Assembly (NCBI RefSeq): GCF_900637635.1
Contig: NZ_LR134383.1
Span: 1,384,501-1,448,500 of the forward strand
DNA length: 64,000 nt
DNA from: Legionella jordanis
GTDB lineage: Bacteria; Pseudomonadota; Gammaproteobacteria; Legionellales; Legionellaceae
Reading direction: 5' to 3'
Below are positions 36,813 to 47,319 of the stretch, piece by piece. Each line of letters opens with the position of its first letter. The first letter of the stretch is position 1. The position numbers and the translations under genes were made by a program. Under the pieces are notes generated by a model. That model was not told where the DNA came from and searched no databases. It worked only from the letters and a program-made list of their open reading frames with translations.

Positions 36813-36921
36813 AGTTTATCATGGTGACTTTTATTTTGACAGTGTTGTTTTGCGAATGAAGCATTCACGCCAAGAAAGCAGTCGTGTATGATAGCCTGCA
36901 ACATCCTGGGACGGAGTAAAT

Positions 36922-38601
36922 ATGTTGGAAAATAAGAAAAAATCACCTGTGAAAGCCAAAACAGGGACTAGCTTAGATGCTAAAAACTGGCTTACAGAAG
37001 CTCCCTTACGAATGCTGTGTAACAATTTGGATCCTCAAGTTGCCGAAAATCCTGAGGAACTGGTTGTTTATGGCGGGCTTGGCCGTGCTGCCCGGAACTG
37101 GGATTCGTTTCATAAAATTGTCGATGTACTGAAAAAGCTGAATAACGATCAAACTTTACTAATTCAATCCGGAAAACCGGTTGGCGTATTTCCCACCCAT
37201 GAAGATGCTCCTCGTGTGCTTATTGCGAATTCAAACCTGGTACCTCACTGGGCAAACTGGGATCATTTTAATGAGTTGGATAAAAAAGGCCTCATGATGT
37301 ATGGGCAAATGACGGCTGGAAGCTGGATCTACATCGGATCTCAGGGGATCGTGCAGGGAACTTATGAAACATTTATCGCTTGCGGTAAAACGCATTATGA
37401 AGGGAATTTGTCAGGAAAATGGGTTCTCACAGCTGGGCTAGGAGGTATGGGGGGCGCTCAACCTTTAGCCGCTACGATGGCTGGTGCCAGTATTCTTGCG
37501 ATCGAGTGTGACGAATCGCGCCTGGAAAAACGAGTTCAGACTCGCTATCTCGATAAATGGACGAGGGATTTGAATGAAGCATTGGCGTGGATTGAAGAGT
37601 CTTGCATGCAACGCAAGCCTTTATCGGTAGGCCTATTAGGAAATGCAGCTCAAATTTACCCGGAATTACTGCAAAGGCAAATTAAGCCATCTATTGTAAC
37701 GGATCAAACCAGTGCTCATGACCCATTAAATGGCTATTTGCCTCTCGGTTGGACCTTGGAAGAGGCGGCGGAAATGCGCATTAAAGCGCCGCAAAAAGTC
37801 ATTGCTGCGGCCAAAGAATCCATGGCTCAGCAAGTAAAGGCCATGTTGGCATTTAAAGATTTGGGAATTCCAGTGTTTGATTATGGCAACAACATTAGGC
37901 AAATGGCTTATGAGCAGGGTGTCGCTTCCGCATTCACCATTCCAGGATTTGTCCTGAACTACATTCGGCCCTTATTTTGCCAAGGGATAGGCCCATTCCG
38001 ATGGGTGGCCTTGTCGGGAGATCCTGAAGATATTTATGCCACTGACCGCAAGGTGAAAGAGCTGATGCCCAATGAACCTCATCTGCATCGCTGGTTGGAT
38101 TTAGCGCAAGAAAAGATTGCCTTTCAGGGCTTGCCAGCGAGAATTTGTTGGGTTGGTCTAAAAGATCGTGCTCGTTTAGGCCTTGCCTTCAATGAAATGG
38201 TAAAAAATAAAGAAGTCAAAGCGCCTATTGTTATCGGTCGAGATCATTTGGACTCTGGTTCAGTGGCCAGCCCAAACCGGGAAACGGAGGGAATGCTTGA
38301 TGGCAGCGATGCGATATCGGATTGGCCGTTACTAAATGCCTTATTAAATTGCGCAAGTGGTGCAACCTGGGTCAGCATCCATCATGGAGGAGGTGTAGGT
38401 CTAGGATTTTCCCAACATGCCGGCATGGTGATTGTGGCTGATGGCAGCGATAAGGCGGCGCAAAGATTGCAGCGGGTGCTACACAATGATCCAGCAACGG
38501 GAGTTATGCGTCATGCGGACGCGGGTTATGAGCTAGCAAAACAATGTGCAAGGGACAACAATTTATGGCTGCCAATGGAATCTATTGGAGAACCGAAATG
38601 A
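36922..38601 (+). CDS. hutU: Urocanate hydratase
   Basis: A 559-residue urocanase of the usual length. Blocks include [34 protein letters not shown] at the N terminus, the [14 protein letters not shown]-binding motif (as [15 protein letters not shown]), and [20 protein letters not shown] near the end. It hydrates urocanate to imidazolonepropionate in histidine breakdown. Its stop overlaps the hutH start (ATGA). hutI and hutG are not in the window. Confidence 0.97.
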   Translation: MLENKKKSPVKAKTGTSLDAKNWLTEAPLRMLCNNLDPQVAENPEELVVYGGLGRAARNWDSFHKIVDVLKKLNNDQTLLIQSGKPVGVFPTHEDAPRVLIANSNLVPHWANWDHFNELDKKGLMMYGQMTAGSWIYIGSQGIVQGTYETFIACGKTHYEGNLSGKWVLTAGLGGMGGAQPLAATMAGASILAIECDESRLEKRVQTRYLDKWTRDLNEALAWIEESCMQRKPLSVGLLGNAAQIYPELLQRQIKPSIVTDQTSAHDPLNGYLPLGWTLEEAAEMRIKAPQKVIAAAKESMAQQVKAMLAFKDLGIPVFDYGNNIRQMAYEQGVASAFTIPGFVLNYIRPLFCQGIGPFRWVALSGDPEDIYATDRKVKELMPNEPHLHRWLDLAQEKIAFQGLPARICWVGLKDRARLGLAFNEMVKNKEVKAPIVIGRDHLDSGSVASPNRETEGMLDGSDAISDWPLLNALLNCASGATWVSIHHGGGVGLGFSQHAGMVIVADGSDKAAQRLQRVLHNDPATGVMRHADAGYELAKQCARDNNLWLPMESIGEPK

Positions 38602-40103
38602 CCGATGTTTTTCAGCTCGTTCCTGGCCAACTTAGCCTTAACACGATTAAATCAGTTCTTGCCCATAACCAGGACATTTCTATTGATGAACAATTTTTTC
38701 CTGCCATTGATGCATCCTGCGAAGTAGTCAATAAAATCATTCGCGAAAAACGAACGGTTTATGGGATTAATACAGGTTTTGGTTCTTTAGCCAAACAATC
38801 CATCAGCATTGAAAACCTGATTCAATTACAGCGTAATATTGTCCTTTCCCATGCCTGTGGAACGGGCGAGTTACTCACAGACAGGCAGGTCGCGCTTATT
38901 ATGCTGCTTAAGATAAATAACTTGGCTCAGGGTTATTCAGGGGTTAGAAGAGAGCTAATTGAGGCTTTATGCAATTTGTATAATCGAAGGGTATATCCTT
39001 GCATACCAGGGAAAGGGTCGGTTGGTGCATCAGGTGATTTGGCTCCATTAGCTCACCTGGCATTGCCTTTATTGGGGGAAGGCCAGGTCCGTTTCCAGGG
39101 AGAATTGATTCAGGCCAGTGAAGGTTTGGCCATGGCCGGTTTATCGCCCCTTGAATTAGCAGCTAAAGAAGGGCTGGCTTTGCTAAATGGTTTGCAAGTC
39201 TCGACCGCTCTTAGTATTGAAGCCTTCTTTAAATGTGAATTATTGTTTGAAACGGCTATCATTGCGGGAAGTCTCTCTGTTGATGCTGCAAGCGGTAGCG
39301 ATGTGCCTTTTGATGATCGAATTCACCTGGCAAGAGGTTATCAGTCTCAGCGGGAGGTGGCTGCCATGTACCGCGAACTCTTGGCCGGTAGTGCGATTCG
39401 AGAATCGCATCGGGATTGCTCAAGAGTTCAGGATCCATACTCCTTAAGATGTCAGCCTCAAATTATGGGTGCAGTCTGGCACCAAATGAAATTTGTTAGA
39501 GACACGCTTCAAATTGAAGCCAATGCCATTTCTGATAATCCTCTAATTTTTGTGGAAGAAGAGGAAATTTTATCTGGGGGTAATTTCCATGGCGAAATGA
39601 TAGCCATGGCTTGTGATAATTTGGCTTTGGCAATAGCAGAAATAGGGGCTAATGCCGAACGTCGAATTGCCCTGCTTATTGACAGTAACTTTAGTGGTTT
39701 GCCAGCATTTTTAGTCAAAGAAAGCGGCTTGAACTCCGGATTTATGATTGCTCATGTAACAGCAGCAGCCTGTGCCAGTGACAACAAGGCCTTGGCTCAT
39801 CCCCACTCGGTAGATAGTTTGCCCACCTCTGCAAATCAGGAGGACCATGTGTCAATGGCCACGAATGCTGCTCGAAGGTTAGAGGCGATGATTGATAATA
39901 CTGCCACTATATTAGCGATTGAGCTTTTAGCGGCTTGCCAGGGGCTTGAATTCCACAAACCTCTGACCACATCAAAAATCTTACAGCAGTCCTATGATAA
40001 AGTCAGGACTCATGTAAAACCCTACGATAAAGATCGCTATTTTGCGCCTGATATTGCCAGCATAAAAGAATTGATCTTAAAAGGAGAGTTTCGTCGTCAT
40101 TAA
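38598..40103 (+). CDS. hutH: Histidine ammonia-lyase
   Basis: A 501-residue lyase. [17 protein letters not shown] contains the Ala-Ser-Gly that forms the MIO cofactor. The tyrosine loop [14 protein letters not shown] and DNPLIF are also seen. It deaminates histidine to urocanate. The frame runs earlier, but ATG 38598 overlaps the hutU stop (ATGA) and gives the normal N terminus, so the pair is translationally coupled. Histidase being downstream of hutU is common. Confidence 0.97.
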   Translation: MTDVFQLVPGQLSLNTIKSVLAHNQDISIDEQFFPAIDASCEVVNKIIREKRTVYGINTGFGSLAKQSISIENLIQLQRNIVLSHACGTGELLTDRQVALIMLLKINNLAQGYSGVRRELIEALCNLYNRRVYPCIPGKGSVGASGDLAPLAHLALPLLGEGQVRFQGELIQASEGLAMAGLSPLELAAKEGLALLNGLQVSTALSIEAFFKCELLFETAIIAGSLSVDAASGSDVPFDDRIHLARGYQSQREVAAMYRELLAGSAIRESHRDCSRVQDPYSLRCQPQIMGAVWHQMKFVRDTLQIEANAISDNPLIFVEEEEILSGGNFHGEMIAMACDNLALAIAEIGANAERRIALLIDSNFSGLPAFLVKESGLNSGFMIAHVTAAACASDNKALAHPHSVDSLPTSANQEDHVSMATNAARRLEAMIDNTATILAIELLAACQGLEFHKPLTTSKILQQSYDKVRTHVKPYDKDRYFAPDIASIKELILKGEFRRH

Positions 40104-40133
40104 CTGAAAATCAATGCCCTAAAGGATTAAATC

Positions 40134-41537
40134 ATGGAATTACCTCAACACTTTCAAACGTTGAAGGAGCGCCATCTTAAAGAACCATATGCTTCTTTAA
40201 GCCAACGCCGAGAAAATTTATTGCTCCTTAAGAAGATTCTTCAGGAGAATGCAGAAGCATTGGCCGAACAGTTGAGTTATGATTTTTCTCATCGCAGTCG
40301 TTTTGAAACTCTACTTCTTGAGCTTTTTCCAGCCATCAATACCATAAATTATTGTATAAAAAATCTAAAAAAATGGGCTAAACCCCGTAAACGTCATGTT
40401 TCCTGGTTGTTTAAGCCAGCGTCAGCTTATCTGCTGCCGCAGCCATTGGGCGTAGTAGGCATTGTCGTACCGTGGAACTATCCTCTGCTGTTGGCCATTG
40501 GTCCACTCGCCTATGCTTTGGCAGCAGGCAATAGGGTCATGATTAAAATGTCTGAATTAACAGCCGCTGTGGGTGGATTTTTTGAGCAGCTCATTCAAAA
40601 CTCAAGACTTGCTGAAACGATACAAATCGTCAATGGAGATATTGAAATCGCCAAATCGTTTAGCCAATTGCCTTTTGGTCATTTACTGTTTACTGGTTCG
40701 CCGAAAGTAGGGTCGCAAGTGATGAAAGCCGCAGCTGAACATCTTACCCCTGTTACGTTGGAGTTAGGGGGGAAATCACCTGTTTTTATTTCGAATACCC
40801 TAAAGCCGCAGTTTTTAAAACGCCTTTTCATGGCTAAAGTCGCCAATGCGGGACAAACCTGCATAGCTCCCGATTTTTTACTTATTCCAAAGAATCGGGA
40901 GCAACTGATTGAGGATGAATTCAGGCAATTCATTGATGAGCATTATCCAAACCTAATAGATAATCAGGATTATTCAAGCATCATTTCAACCGAGCACAAG
41001 CAAAGGTTAGAAAATATCCTTAAAGATGCTGAAATGAAAGGTGCTCGAATTGTTACAATAGGGAATGGCGTTAAAAATGGCAGAAAATTACCAATCCATT
41101 TAATTTTTAATGCCAGTTTAGCAATGAAAGTGATGCAGGAGGAAATATTTGGGCCGATTTTGCCTGTACTCTGCTACCAATCCCTTAATGATGCTTTAGA
41201 GCAAATTAATGCTTTTGCAAATCCGCTTGTTCTTTATTACTACGGCTCTGATCAACAAGAAATCGAGCAGTTGAGCATGAGAACTTTATCCGGTGCGTTA
41301 TGCATCAATGATAGCCTAACCTATATTGGAATTGATGATCTGCCTTTCGGAGGCGTGGGGCAAAGTGGAATGGGTTATTATCACGCTCAGGAAGGCTTTG
41401 ATGTGTTTTCCAAATTAAAAGCGGTTTTTGTGCAAAAACGGTTTAATATGGTTCCCTGGTTTTATCCTCCCTATGGGTGGTTAACTACGTTTTTGCTAAC
41501 CAAAATTTCTGGACTTCATCTTAAGGAGAAGAAATGA
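40134..41537 (+). CDS. ALDH3-like (fatty/coniferyl) aldehyde dehydrogenase
   Basis: A 467-residue NAD(P)-dependent aldehyde dehydrogenase. LELGGKSPVF, NAGQTCIAPDF (catalytic Cys) and EEIFGPILPV are the family markers. The length and the hydrophobic C-terminal tail (FNMVPWFYPPYGWLTTFLL) fit the ALDH3/coniferyl group, with possible membrane association and long-chain aldehyde substrates. The next gene starts 4 bases before its stop, so the two are coupled. It begins 30 bases after hutH and may share that transcript, though the functions differ. Confidence 0.9.
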   Translation: MELPQHFQTLKERHLKEPYASLSQRRENLLLLKKILQENAEALAEQLSYDFSHRSRFETLLLELFPAINTINYCIKNLKKWAKPRKRHVSWLFKPASAYLLPQPLGVVGIVVPWNYPLLLAIGPLAYALAAGNRVMIKMSELTAAVGGFFEQLIQNSRLAETIQIVNGDIEIAKSFSQLPFGHLLFTGSPKVGSQVMKAAAEHLTPVTLELGGKSPVFISNTLKPQFLKRLFMAKVANAGQTCIAPDFLLIPKNREQLIEDEFRQFIDEHYPNLIDNQDYSSIISTEHKQRLENILKDAEMKGARIVTIGNGVKNGRKLPIHLIFNASLAMKVMQEEIFGPILPVLCYQSLNDALEQINAFANPLVLYYYGSDQQEIEQLSMRTLSGALCINDSLTYIGIDDLPFGGVGQSGMGYYHAQEGFDVFSKLKAVFVQKRFNMVPWFYPPYGWLTTFLLTKISGLHLKEKK

Positions 41538-42340
41538 CGAAAGTGCTATTTATAACGGGCGGTAGCCGCGGCATAGGACGAGCTATTGCGCATCGTTTTG
41601 CCAAGGAAGGTGCAAAAATAGCGATTGCAGCCAAAACCGATAAACCTCATCCAACTCTTGAGGGAACCATACACAGTGTGGCTAAGGAAATCGAGGAGCT
41701 AGGGGGAGAGGCTTTGCCATTAGTTGTAGATGTGCGCTATGACGATCAAGTTCAACAAGCCATGGCACAAACGGTGCAAGCCTTTGGCCAATTGGATATT
41801 TTAATTAATAATGCCAGTGCAATTAGTTTAACCGACACCGTTTCAACACCTATGAAACGTTATGATTTAATGCAATCTGTGAATACGAGGGCTAGTTTTC
41901 TGTGCGCTCAAACTGCAATTCCCTATCTTAAGCGTTCTAGTAATCCTCACATTTTGACTCTTTCCCCACCTCTAAATATGAACGCCAAATGGTTCGCATC
42001 CCATTTGGCATATACCCTCAGTAAATACGGCATGAGTATGTGTACGCTCGGATTATCTGAGGAGCTAAAACCACATGGAATTGCAGCCAACTCTCTCTGG
42101 CCAAGGACCACCATTGCCACTGATGCCATCCGGGTGAATTTTCCAGAGGCCATTTATAAGGCCAGCCGTAAACCGGAAATCATGGCCGATGCTGCGTACT
42201 GGATACTCACCCAACCCGCCAAAACAGTAACCGGATATTTTTTCATTGATGAAGAGGTATTAACAAAAGCTGGTGTTCAGGATTTTTCTGTGTATGCTAT
42301 CGATCCTAACGTTAAGCCTTTTCCAGATTTATTTTTATGA
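41534..42340 (+). CDS. HSDL2-like short-chain dehydrogenase
   Basis: A 268-residue [22 protein letters not shown] binds the dinucleotide, NNASAISL is the NNAG-like motif, and [14 protein letters not shown] carries the YxxxK catalytic pair. The sequence resembles hydroxysteroid-dehydrogenase-like protein 2, including AAKTDKPHP after the first strand. It oxidises or reduces an unknown lipid or alcohol. It overlaps the ALDH3-like gene by 4 bases and rnhA by 4 bases. Confidence 0.9.
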   Translation: MTKVLFITGGSRGIGRAIAHRFAKEGAKIAIAAKTDKPHPTLEGTIHSVAKEIEELGGEALPLVVDVRYDDQVQQAMAQTVQAFGQLDILINNASAISLTDTVSTPMKRYDLMQSVNTRASFLCAQTAIPYLKRSSNPHILTLSPPLNMNAKWFASHLAYTLSKYGMSMCTLGLSEELKPHGIAANSLWPRTTIATDAIRVNFPEAIYKASRKPEIMADAAYWILTQPAKTVTGYFFIDEEVLTKAGVQDFSVYAIDPNVKPFPDLFL

Positions 42341-42780
42341 GGATTGAAATTTATACGGATGGTGCCTGTAAAGGCAATCCCGGTGTAGGAGGATGGGGGG
42401 TTTTGCTCCGCTACAATGGCCATGAAAAAACCTTAATGGGAGCTGAGGCACTTACTACCAACAATCGTATGGAATTAACTGCAGCCATTAAAGCCCTTGA
42501 AGCTTTAAAAAGAAGCTGTGAAATCGATTTGTATACCGACTCTCAATACTTGCGGCTCGGTATCACCACCTGGATTGCCCAATGGAAAAAGAATGGCTGG
42601 CGAAATTCTAAAAGGGAGCCTGTTAAAAATGCTGATCTCTGGCAACAGCTGGATACTTTAACGACCAAACACAAGATTCATTGGCATTGGGTAAAAGGGC
42701 ATTCAGGTCATCCAGAAAATGAAAGGGCGGATAGTCTGGCCAATGAAGCCATTATTGAGCTCTTAAAATCAATGGCTTAA
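42337..42780 (+). CDS. rnhA: Ribonuclease HI
   Basis: A 147-residue RNase [21 protein letters not shown] has the first catalytic Asp, MELTA the Glu, LYTDSQYLR the second Asp, and [22 protein letters not shown] the last Asp and substrate-handle region. It degrades RNA in RNA-DNA hybrids. It overlaps the SDR gene by 4 bases. In many relatives rnhA neighbours dnaQ; here a remnant gene lies between them. Confidence 0.97.
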   Translation: MRIEIYTDGACKGNPGVGGWGVLLRYNGHEKTLMGAEALTTNNRMELTAAIKALEALKRSCEIDLYTDSQYLRLGITTWIAQWKKNGWRNSKREPVKNADLWQQLDTLTTKHKIHWHWVKGHSGHPENERADSLANEAIIELLKSMA

Positions 42781-42913
42781 TGGCTGGTGAAAGAATGCCA
42801 GTAACCCAGTCAAGAGTTAGCCTTCTCACCATGATCGTTCTTATTTCAGATTAATTTCATTTGAACAATAAGTGAACCCGAAATATTATTAAATAAACAA
42901 GGTGGTGTAGAGT

Positions 42914-43426
42914 ATGAACATCGTCGATGCGCTTATTTTTGTCTCAAGAGATATTTCGGAAGCCATTTGGTACTGTCGACGCAGAAGATTTATAAAAGAG
43001 GTGGCGCCGTTAATAATATTCTGGTCCGATCGGTTTTTTCTAAATTGGCAAAACCTACAAGAGCTCGGAAAAGAGAGGCATCTGCTACTTAAGGAATCGG
43101 ATTTAGAAAGATACAGACACTATTTCTACAAGAAACAATTTCAGAAACTCCAACCAAGCATGGAGGATTTAACCGCTCCTCTCACCATCAAAGTTCACAA
43201 GAAAATTAAAGGCACCTGGTTGTTTTTATACACTGATGCCAAAGGCATCGTGCATGATTTTTATTTTAGCAATACAAAGAATTTTGAAGCCCCAAGAGCC
43301 TTTTTCAACCATTCTTTAGCTTCAAATGGATTACCTCAACTGGTCAATTTGCAAATAGCAAACAATAAAAGGCTTGCAGAAAAACTTAATGTTAAATCCC
43401 ATTTAGATGACATGGATTTCATTTAA
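42914..43426 (+). pseudogene. IS6-family transposase-derived gene, catalytic residues lost
   Basis: A 170-residue ORF. Residues 96-141 (KKIKGTWLFLYTDAKG..., then SNTKNFEAPRAFF and SLASNGLP) follow the pattern of IS6/IS26-type transposases around KGKWxYLYRAVDKxGxxxDF and AAKRFFKKAL. The upstream RRRRFIKEVAPLIIFW segment fits their N terminus. At both catalytic Asp positions (before KIKG, and in the segment after GLP) the residue is not Asp, and the last third with Glu is missing. So it cannot transpose: either decayed or domesticated. It sits between rnhA and dnaQ. The ORF is nevertheless intact, with GAGT before the ATG. The IS6 relation was judged by eye. Confidence 0.55.
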
Positions 43427-43559
43427 TAAATCCATCGATTTATTCTTGATGCATAACAGATTGCCAAGTCAAAATTCACATCGTTAAATCACTTTCCTCA
43501 TTTAAGTTTCTGTAAGGATAAGATAAAATCCCTCCTGCTTTATTTTCGAGACTTCTGCA

Positions 43560-44276
43560 ATGCGCCAAATTGTTCTAGATACCGAAACAACGGGTATTGG
43601 CCACGAGCTTGGTCATAGAATAATTGAGATTGGTTGTGTGGAAATGATTGACCGCAAGCTTACTGGAAAGCATTTTCACATCTATCTCAATCCCGAACGC
43701 GAAGTGGATGAAGGTGCTTTCCGTGTCCATGGCATCAGTAATGAATTCCTTCAGGATAAGCCTTTATTCAAAGATGTTGTTCATGACTTTATAACCTTTA
43801 TCCAACACTCTGAACTGATTATCCACAATGCCGCTTTTGATGTTGGTTTTCTAAATGCGGAATTACAATTAATTGGCTGGCCTAAACGCATAGACGATTA
43901 CTGCAATGTTTGTGATACTTTGATTCTTGCTCGAGAAAAACATCCGGGCCAACGCAATAGCTTGGATGCCCTTTGTAAACGCTATGAAATAGATAACTCA
44001 AACCGTACCCTTCATGGCGCTTTGCTGGACGCTGAAATTTTAGCTTCAGTTTACCTGGCCATGACAGGCGGCCAAACCACTCTTTTTGATGATGAAATTG
44101 AGCTCATTACAAATGCGGTTCTGGCTGTTCCAGAGCGTCGAGAAAGCTTATCCAGCCGCTCCCCAATTCTGCCTGCGAACGAAGAGGAACTTGCAAAACA
44201 TAATGACTTCATTGAATTTTTAATTAAAAAATCCGGTATAAACTTATGGACTAAGGATGAGGAGGAAATTGTTTAA
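43560..44276 (+). CDS. dnaQ: DNA polymerase III epsilon subunit (proofreading exonuclease)
   Basis: A 238-residue DEDDh exonuclease. Exo I is VLDTETTG, Exo II HNAAFDVGFLN, and Exo III HGALLDAEILA. QTTLFDDE near 183 matches a beta-clamp-binding motif (QxxLF). The C-terminal tail that binds the polymerase subunit is present. It removes mispaired bases behind the replicase. Confidence 0.96.
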   Translation: MRQIVLDTETTGIGHELGHRIIEIGCVEMIDRKLTGKHFHIYLNPEREVDEGAFRVHGISNEFLQDKPLFKDVVHDFITFIQHSELIIHNAAFDVGFLNAELQLIGWPKRIDDYCNVCDTLILAREKHPGQRNSLDALCKRYEIDNSNRTLHGALLDAEILASVYLAMTGGQTTLFDDEIELITNAVLAVPERRESLSSRSPILPANEEELAKHNDFIEFLIKKSGINLWTKDEEEIV

Positions 44277-44300
44277 TTTTTAATCTATATTAAAGGCAGG

Positions 44301-44825
44301 GTGGTCATTTTAGGAAGAGTCATGGAAGAAAAAAAACCTCGCCAACTCGGGATTGCTATTCTTGTCTTTGCTTTCCCATTTCTTTTTCTCAACTTACCTG
44401 CTAAAGCCTTAGCCTATAGCCATGGGCCTTATCTAACCCTGGCTTCCAATACTTTTATTTTCAGTCCGCGAACGAGAACTTGGAAAGCTGTTCAAAATGG
44501 TAAAGTCATTCGTAGTGGGAAGGCATCGGGAGGCAGTCATTACTGCAAGGATATTCGTCGCTCATGCCGAACCCCATCCGGAGTTTATCGCATTTGGAGC
44601 AAGGGCGGGGCAGGCTGCGTTTCATCACGATACCCGCTTCCTCATGGTGGTGCCAAAATGCCGTACTGCATGTTTTTCAGTAAATATTACGCCATCCATG
44701 GCTCATACGAAGTACCAAATTATAATGCAAGCCATGGCTGCATAAGGGTTTTGCCAAGTGATGCTTTATGGTTAAGTAGAAACTTCATAAAAATTGGCAC
44801 TAAAGTAGTAGTACAACCTTATTAA
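44301..44825 (+). CDS. L,D-transpeptidase (YkuD domain)
   Basis: A 174-residue protein, with an N-terminal hydrophobic signal or anchor (IAILVFAFPFLFLNLPAKALA) and the YkuD catalytic motif YAIHGSYEVPNYNASHGCIRV containing His and the Cys nucleophile. It forms or remodels peptidoglycan crosslinks, or attaches proteins to the wall, in the periplasm. It begins 24 bases after dnaQ and is convergent with erpA. Confidence 0.9.
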   Translation: MVILGRVMEEKKPRQLGIAILVFAFPFLFLNLPAKALAYSHGPYLTLASNTFIFSPRTRTWKAVQNGKVIRSGKASGGSHYCKDIRRSCRTPSGVYRIWSKGGAGCVSSRYPLPHGGAKMPYCMFFSKYYAIHGSYEVPNYNASHGCIRVLPSDALWLSRNFIKIGTKVVVQPY

Positions 44826-44831
44826 GGTTGT
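44813..44831. terminator. Possible shared hairpin between ldt and erpA
   Basis: ACAACCTT and AAGGTTGT form an 8-bp stem with a 3-base loop, overlapping the transpeptidase stop and ending 1 base from the erpA stop. There is no T-run on either strand, so the terminator role is uncertain. Confidence 0.35.
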
Positions 44832-45218
44832 CTATTCGTCATCCTCAATGCTGAAAGAAGACCCACATCCACAAGTGGTTTTAGCATTGGGGTTGCGGAT
44901 AACAAATTGTTCCCCCTGAATATTTTGAACGTAATCAATCTCTGCTTCGTTGAGATATTGATAACTCATCGAATCCACCAGGAGTTTTACTGAGGAGCGG
45001 CCATCAGAGCAAGTTTGCTGAATCACCTGATCATCCTCATTGATTTGAGTATCAAAAGTAAAACCATATTGAAATCCTGAGCAGCCTCCTCCAGTCACAA
45101 AGACTCGAAGGTTTAAGTCAGGATTGCCTTCCTCTGCAATCAAGGAAGCGACTTTGTCCGCGGCACTGACGGAAAAATATATGCCAGATGAGGTGGGGCA
45201 TGCATTGGTTGCTGTCAT
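44832..45218 (-). CDS. erpA: Iron-sulfur cluster insertion protein ErpA
   Basis: An A-type carrier of about 128 residues, with three conserved cysteines: one in [12 protein letters not shown] and two in CGCGSSFS at the C terminus. The start is taken at the ATG at 45218 ([12 protein letters not shown]); the frame extends four codons further. The longer N terminus and [10 protein letters not shown] favour ErpA over IscA. It passes Fe-S clusters to target enzymes. It is downstream of mnmA on the same strand. Confidence 0.88.
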   Translation of the reverse strand: MTATNACPTSSGIYFSVSAADKVASLIAEEGNPDLNLRVFVTGGGCSGFQYGFTFDTQINEDDQVIQQTCSDGRSSVKLLVDSMSYQYLNEAEIDYVQNIQGEQFVIRNPNAKTTCGCGSSFSIEDDE

Positions 45219-45298
45219 TTTAAACTCCACGACTAAATTCTAATTTTAGCTTAATCCCAGATTAGGAGGAAAGCTCCGAATAGAGTAATTGTACTACA

Positions 45299-46390
45299 TC
45301 AGCGAATAATTTGTTCGATAGTAGCCCCACCCAGACATTGATTTTTTTCATAAAATACAATGTATTGTCCGGGTGTGATAGCACGCTGCAAGTGCGAAAA
45401 CATAACGTAATGCTGTTTACCACTGGCAGGCGAGATTACGCAAGGTTGTTCTATTTGCCGATAACGTGTTTTTGCATAACATGTAAGCGGCAATTGGTCT
45501 TTGTAATCAACCAGCCAATGTATAGGGCCACAAACCAAACCCTGGGCATATAATAAAGGGTGATCACTCCCCTGAGCCACAATAAGTGTGTTGCTTTCAA
45601 TGTCTTTATCAACCACATACCAGGGTTCATCATTACCGGATTGTCGACCACCAATACCTAATCCCTGTCTTTGGCCTAAGGTGTAAAACATTAAACCCTC
45701 ATGTCTTCCCAGAAATTCACCCAAACTACTTTTAATGTCTCCAGGTTTTGCCAAAAGAAATTCCTTCAAGAATGTCTTGAAACGTTTTTCCCCAATAAAG
45801 CAAATTCCGGTAGAGTCCTTTTTGGCATGGGTTACTAAGCCCAGCTGTTTTGCGAAATCTCTAACCTCAGCTTTAAGATAATCACCAATAGGAAACAAGG
45901 TCCTTGCCAGGGCACTAGGTTCCACTGCATGCAGAAAATAGGTTTGATCTTTTTCTCGATCTTTTGACTTAAGTAATTGACTAGTGCCATTACTGGTTCG
46001 AACTTTTGCATAATGGCCTGTAGCAATGTAGTCAGCGCCTAATTTTAATGCATGATTTAAAAAAGCATTGAATTTAATTTCTTTATTGCATAAAACATCT
46101 GGGTTGGGGGTTCTTCCATTTTCATATTCATTTAAAAAATGGGCAAATACGCGATCCCAATATTCTTTTGAAAAATTCACGCTATGCAGAGGAATGCGTA
46201 ACTGATTACATACAGCTTGTGCATCAGCCAAGTCTTGAGCTGCCGCGCAATAACCCTCACGATCATCTTCTTCCCAATTCTTCATGAACAAGCCTTCTAC
46301 TTCATATCCTTGTTCACGCAATAACCAGGCAGCAACGGACGAATCAACGCCACCAGACATTCCCACAATAACTTTGGCTTTCATAGGCAA
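45299..46390 (-). CDS. mnmA: tRNA 2-thiouridine(34) synthase MnmA
   Basis: A 363-residue tRNA thiolase. The PP-loop [15 protein letters not shown] activates the base with [14 protein letters not shown] has the first catalytic Cys and GICFIGE the second. It thiolates U34 in Lys, Glu and Gln tRNAs. Full family length. Divergent from yceD. Confidence 0.97.
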   Translation of the reverse strand: MPMKAKVIVGMSGGVDSSVAAWLLREQGYEVEGLFMKNWEEDDREGYCAAAQDLADAQAVCNQLRIPLHSVNFSKEYWDRVFAHFLNEYENGRTPNPDVLCNKEIKFNAFLNHALKLGADYIATGHYAKVRTSNGTSQLLKSKDREKDQTYFLHAVEPSALARTLFPIGDYLKAEVRDFAKQLGLVTHAKKDSTGICFIGEKRFKTFLKEFLLAKPGDIKSSLGEFLGRHEGLMFYTLGQRQGLGIGGRQSGNDEPWYVVDKDIESNTLIVAQGSDHPLLYAQGLVCGPIHWLVDYKDQLPLTCYAKTRYRQIEQPCVISPASGKQHYVMFSHLQRAITPGQYIVFYEKNQCLGGATIEQIIR

Positions 46391-46603
46391 ATGAATAAAA
46401 AAAAATCAAATTCTACGCTATAATAAGGTATTTTTAAAATCCTCGCTCCATTAAAATTATGCGAATGGGAGTCATTTAAGGATTTCGCATCCAATCTTGC
46501 GTTATCACTGAGGTTTAATTCATGTATTATATAGCATTAATATTAGATTTATGGAGTTACCTTTGTGGTAAACCATATTCTAATAGTTGTATAAGGATTG
46601 GTC

Positions 46604-47029
46604 ATGTTAGTTAATCTGAAAAATTTAGCCGCGCAGAATGAGGAAACCTCCGTTAACCTGGAATTAGAAGAAAGGCTCCCTCCGCAACTTTTGGGCCCTT
46701 GCCAGATAACCTGTCATTTCTCAGTGCAGCGTGTAGACAATTATTATGTACTGGATTTGTCAGTTAAGTCTAATCTGACGAGTGTTTGTCAACGATGTTT
46801 AAAAGAATTTAGTTATCCCTATGACAATCAGACCAGGTTGGCAATTGTTGATTCGGAAGCAATGGCCGATAGACTAATGGAACAGTATGAATGTGTTGTT
46901 TCTGATGGTTACCAGGTTAATTTAAAAGAATTAGTAACTGATGAATTACATCTTTATGCTCCACAAATGCATGATAAAATCAGTGATTGCGACAGTGAAA
47001 TGAAGCATTTTATTGTCGGTGAGCATTAG
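46604..47029 (+). CDS. yceD: YceD (DUF177) 23S rRNA accumulation protein
   Basis: A 141-residue DUF177 protein. It has the conserved CQRCL motif (SVCQRCLKEFSYPYD), VNLKELVTDELHLYAPQ and a C-terminal HFIVGEH. ATG 46604 follows AAGGA; the frame extends two codons upstream. It precedes rpmF as in most gammaproteobacteria. A TATAAT-like element at 46419-46424 might drive it, but lacks a convincing -35. Confidence 0.88.
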   Translation: MLVNLKNLAAQNEETSVNLELEERLPPQLLGPCQITCHFSVQRVDNYYVLDLSVKSNLTSVCQRCLKEFSYPYDNQTRLAIVDSEAMADRLMEQYECVVSDGYQVNLKELVTDELHLYAPQMHDKISDCDSEMKHFIVGEH

Positions 47030-47032
47030 AAT

Positions 47033-47058
47033 AAGTACTATTTAAGCAAGTAGTACTT
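47033..47058 (+). other. Hairpin between yceD and rpmF
   Basis: AAGTACTA and TAGTACTT (8 bp) pair around a 10-base loop shortly after the yceD stop. There is no T-run, so an RNA-processing or attenuation site is as likely as a terminator. Confidence 0.4.
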
Positions 47059-47123
47059 GGATTAACGTTAAAAAATGGGTAATATTCCGCCCCAATGAAT
47101 GCAAATTGTTTAGGAGTGATACA

Positions 47124-47315
47124 ATGGCTGTACAACAAAATAAAAAATCACGTTCACGTCGTGATATGCGTCGTTCGCACGATGGCTTAACACCACCTGC
47201 ACTATCTGTGGATCCAGTAACTGGTGAAAAACATCTTCGTCATCATATGACGAAAGACGGCTACTACCGTGGTAGAAAAGTATTAGATACTGGTAACGCT
47301 TACGAACAAGAGTAA
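47124..47315 (+). CDS. rpmF: 50S ribosomal protein L32
   Basis: A 63-residue L32. [28 protein letters not shown] is the classic start, with [22 protein letters not shown] in the middle. ATG 47124 follows an AGGAGTG site; the frame opens six codons earlier. It is part of yceD-rpmF-plsX-fab. Co-transcription with lipid genes is a conserved link between ribosome and membrane synthesis. Confidence 0.98.
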   Translation: MAVQQNKKSRSRRDMRRSHDGLTPPALSVDPVTGEKHLRHHMTKDGYYRGRKVLDTGNAYEQE

Positions 47316-47319
47316 TCGC

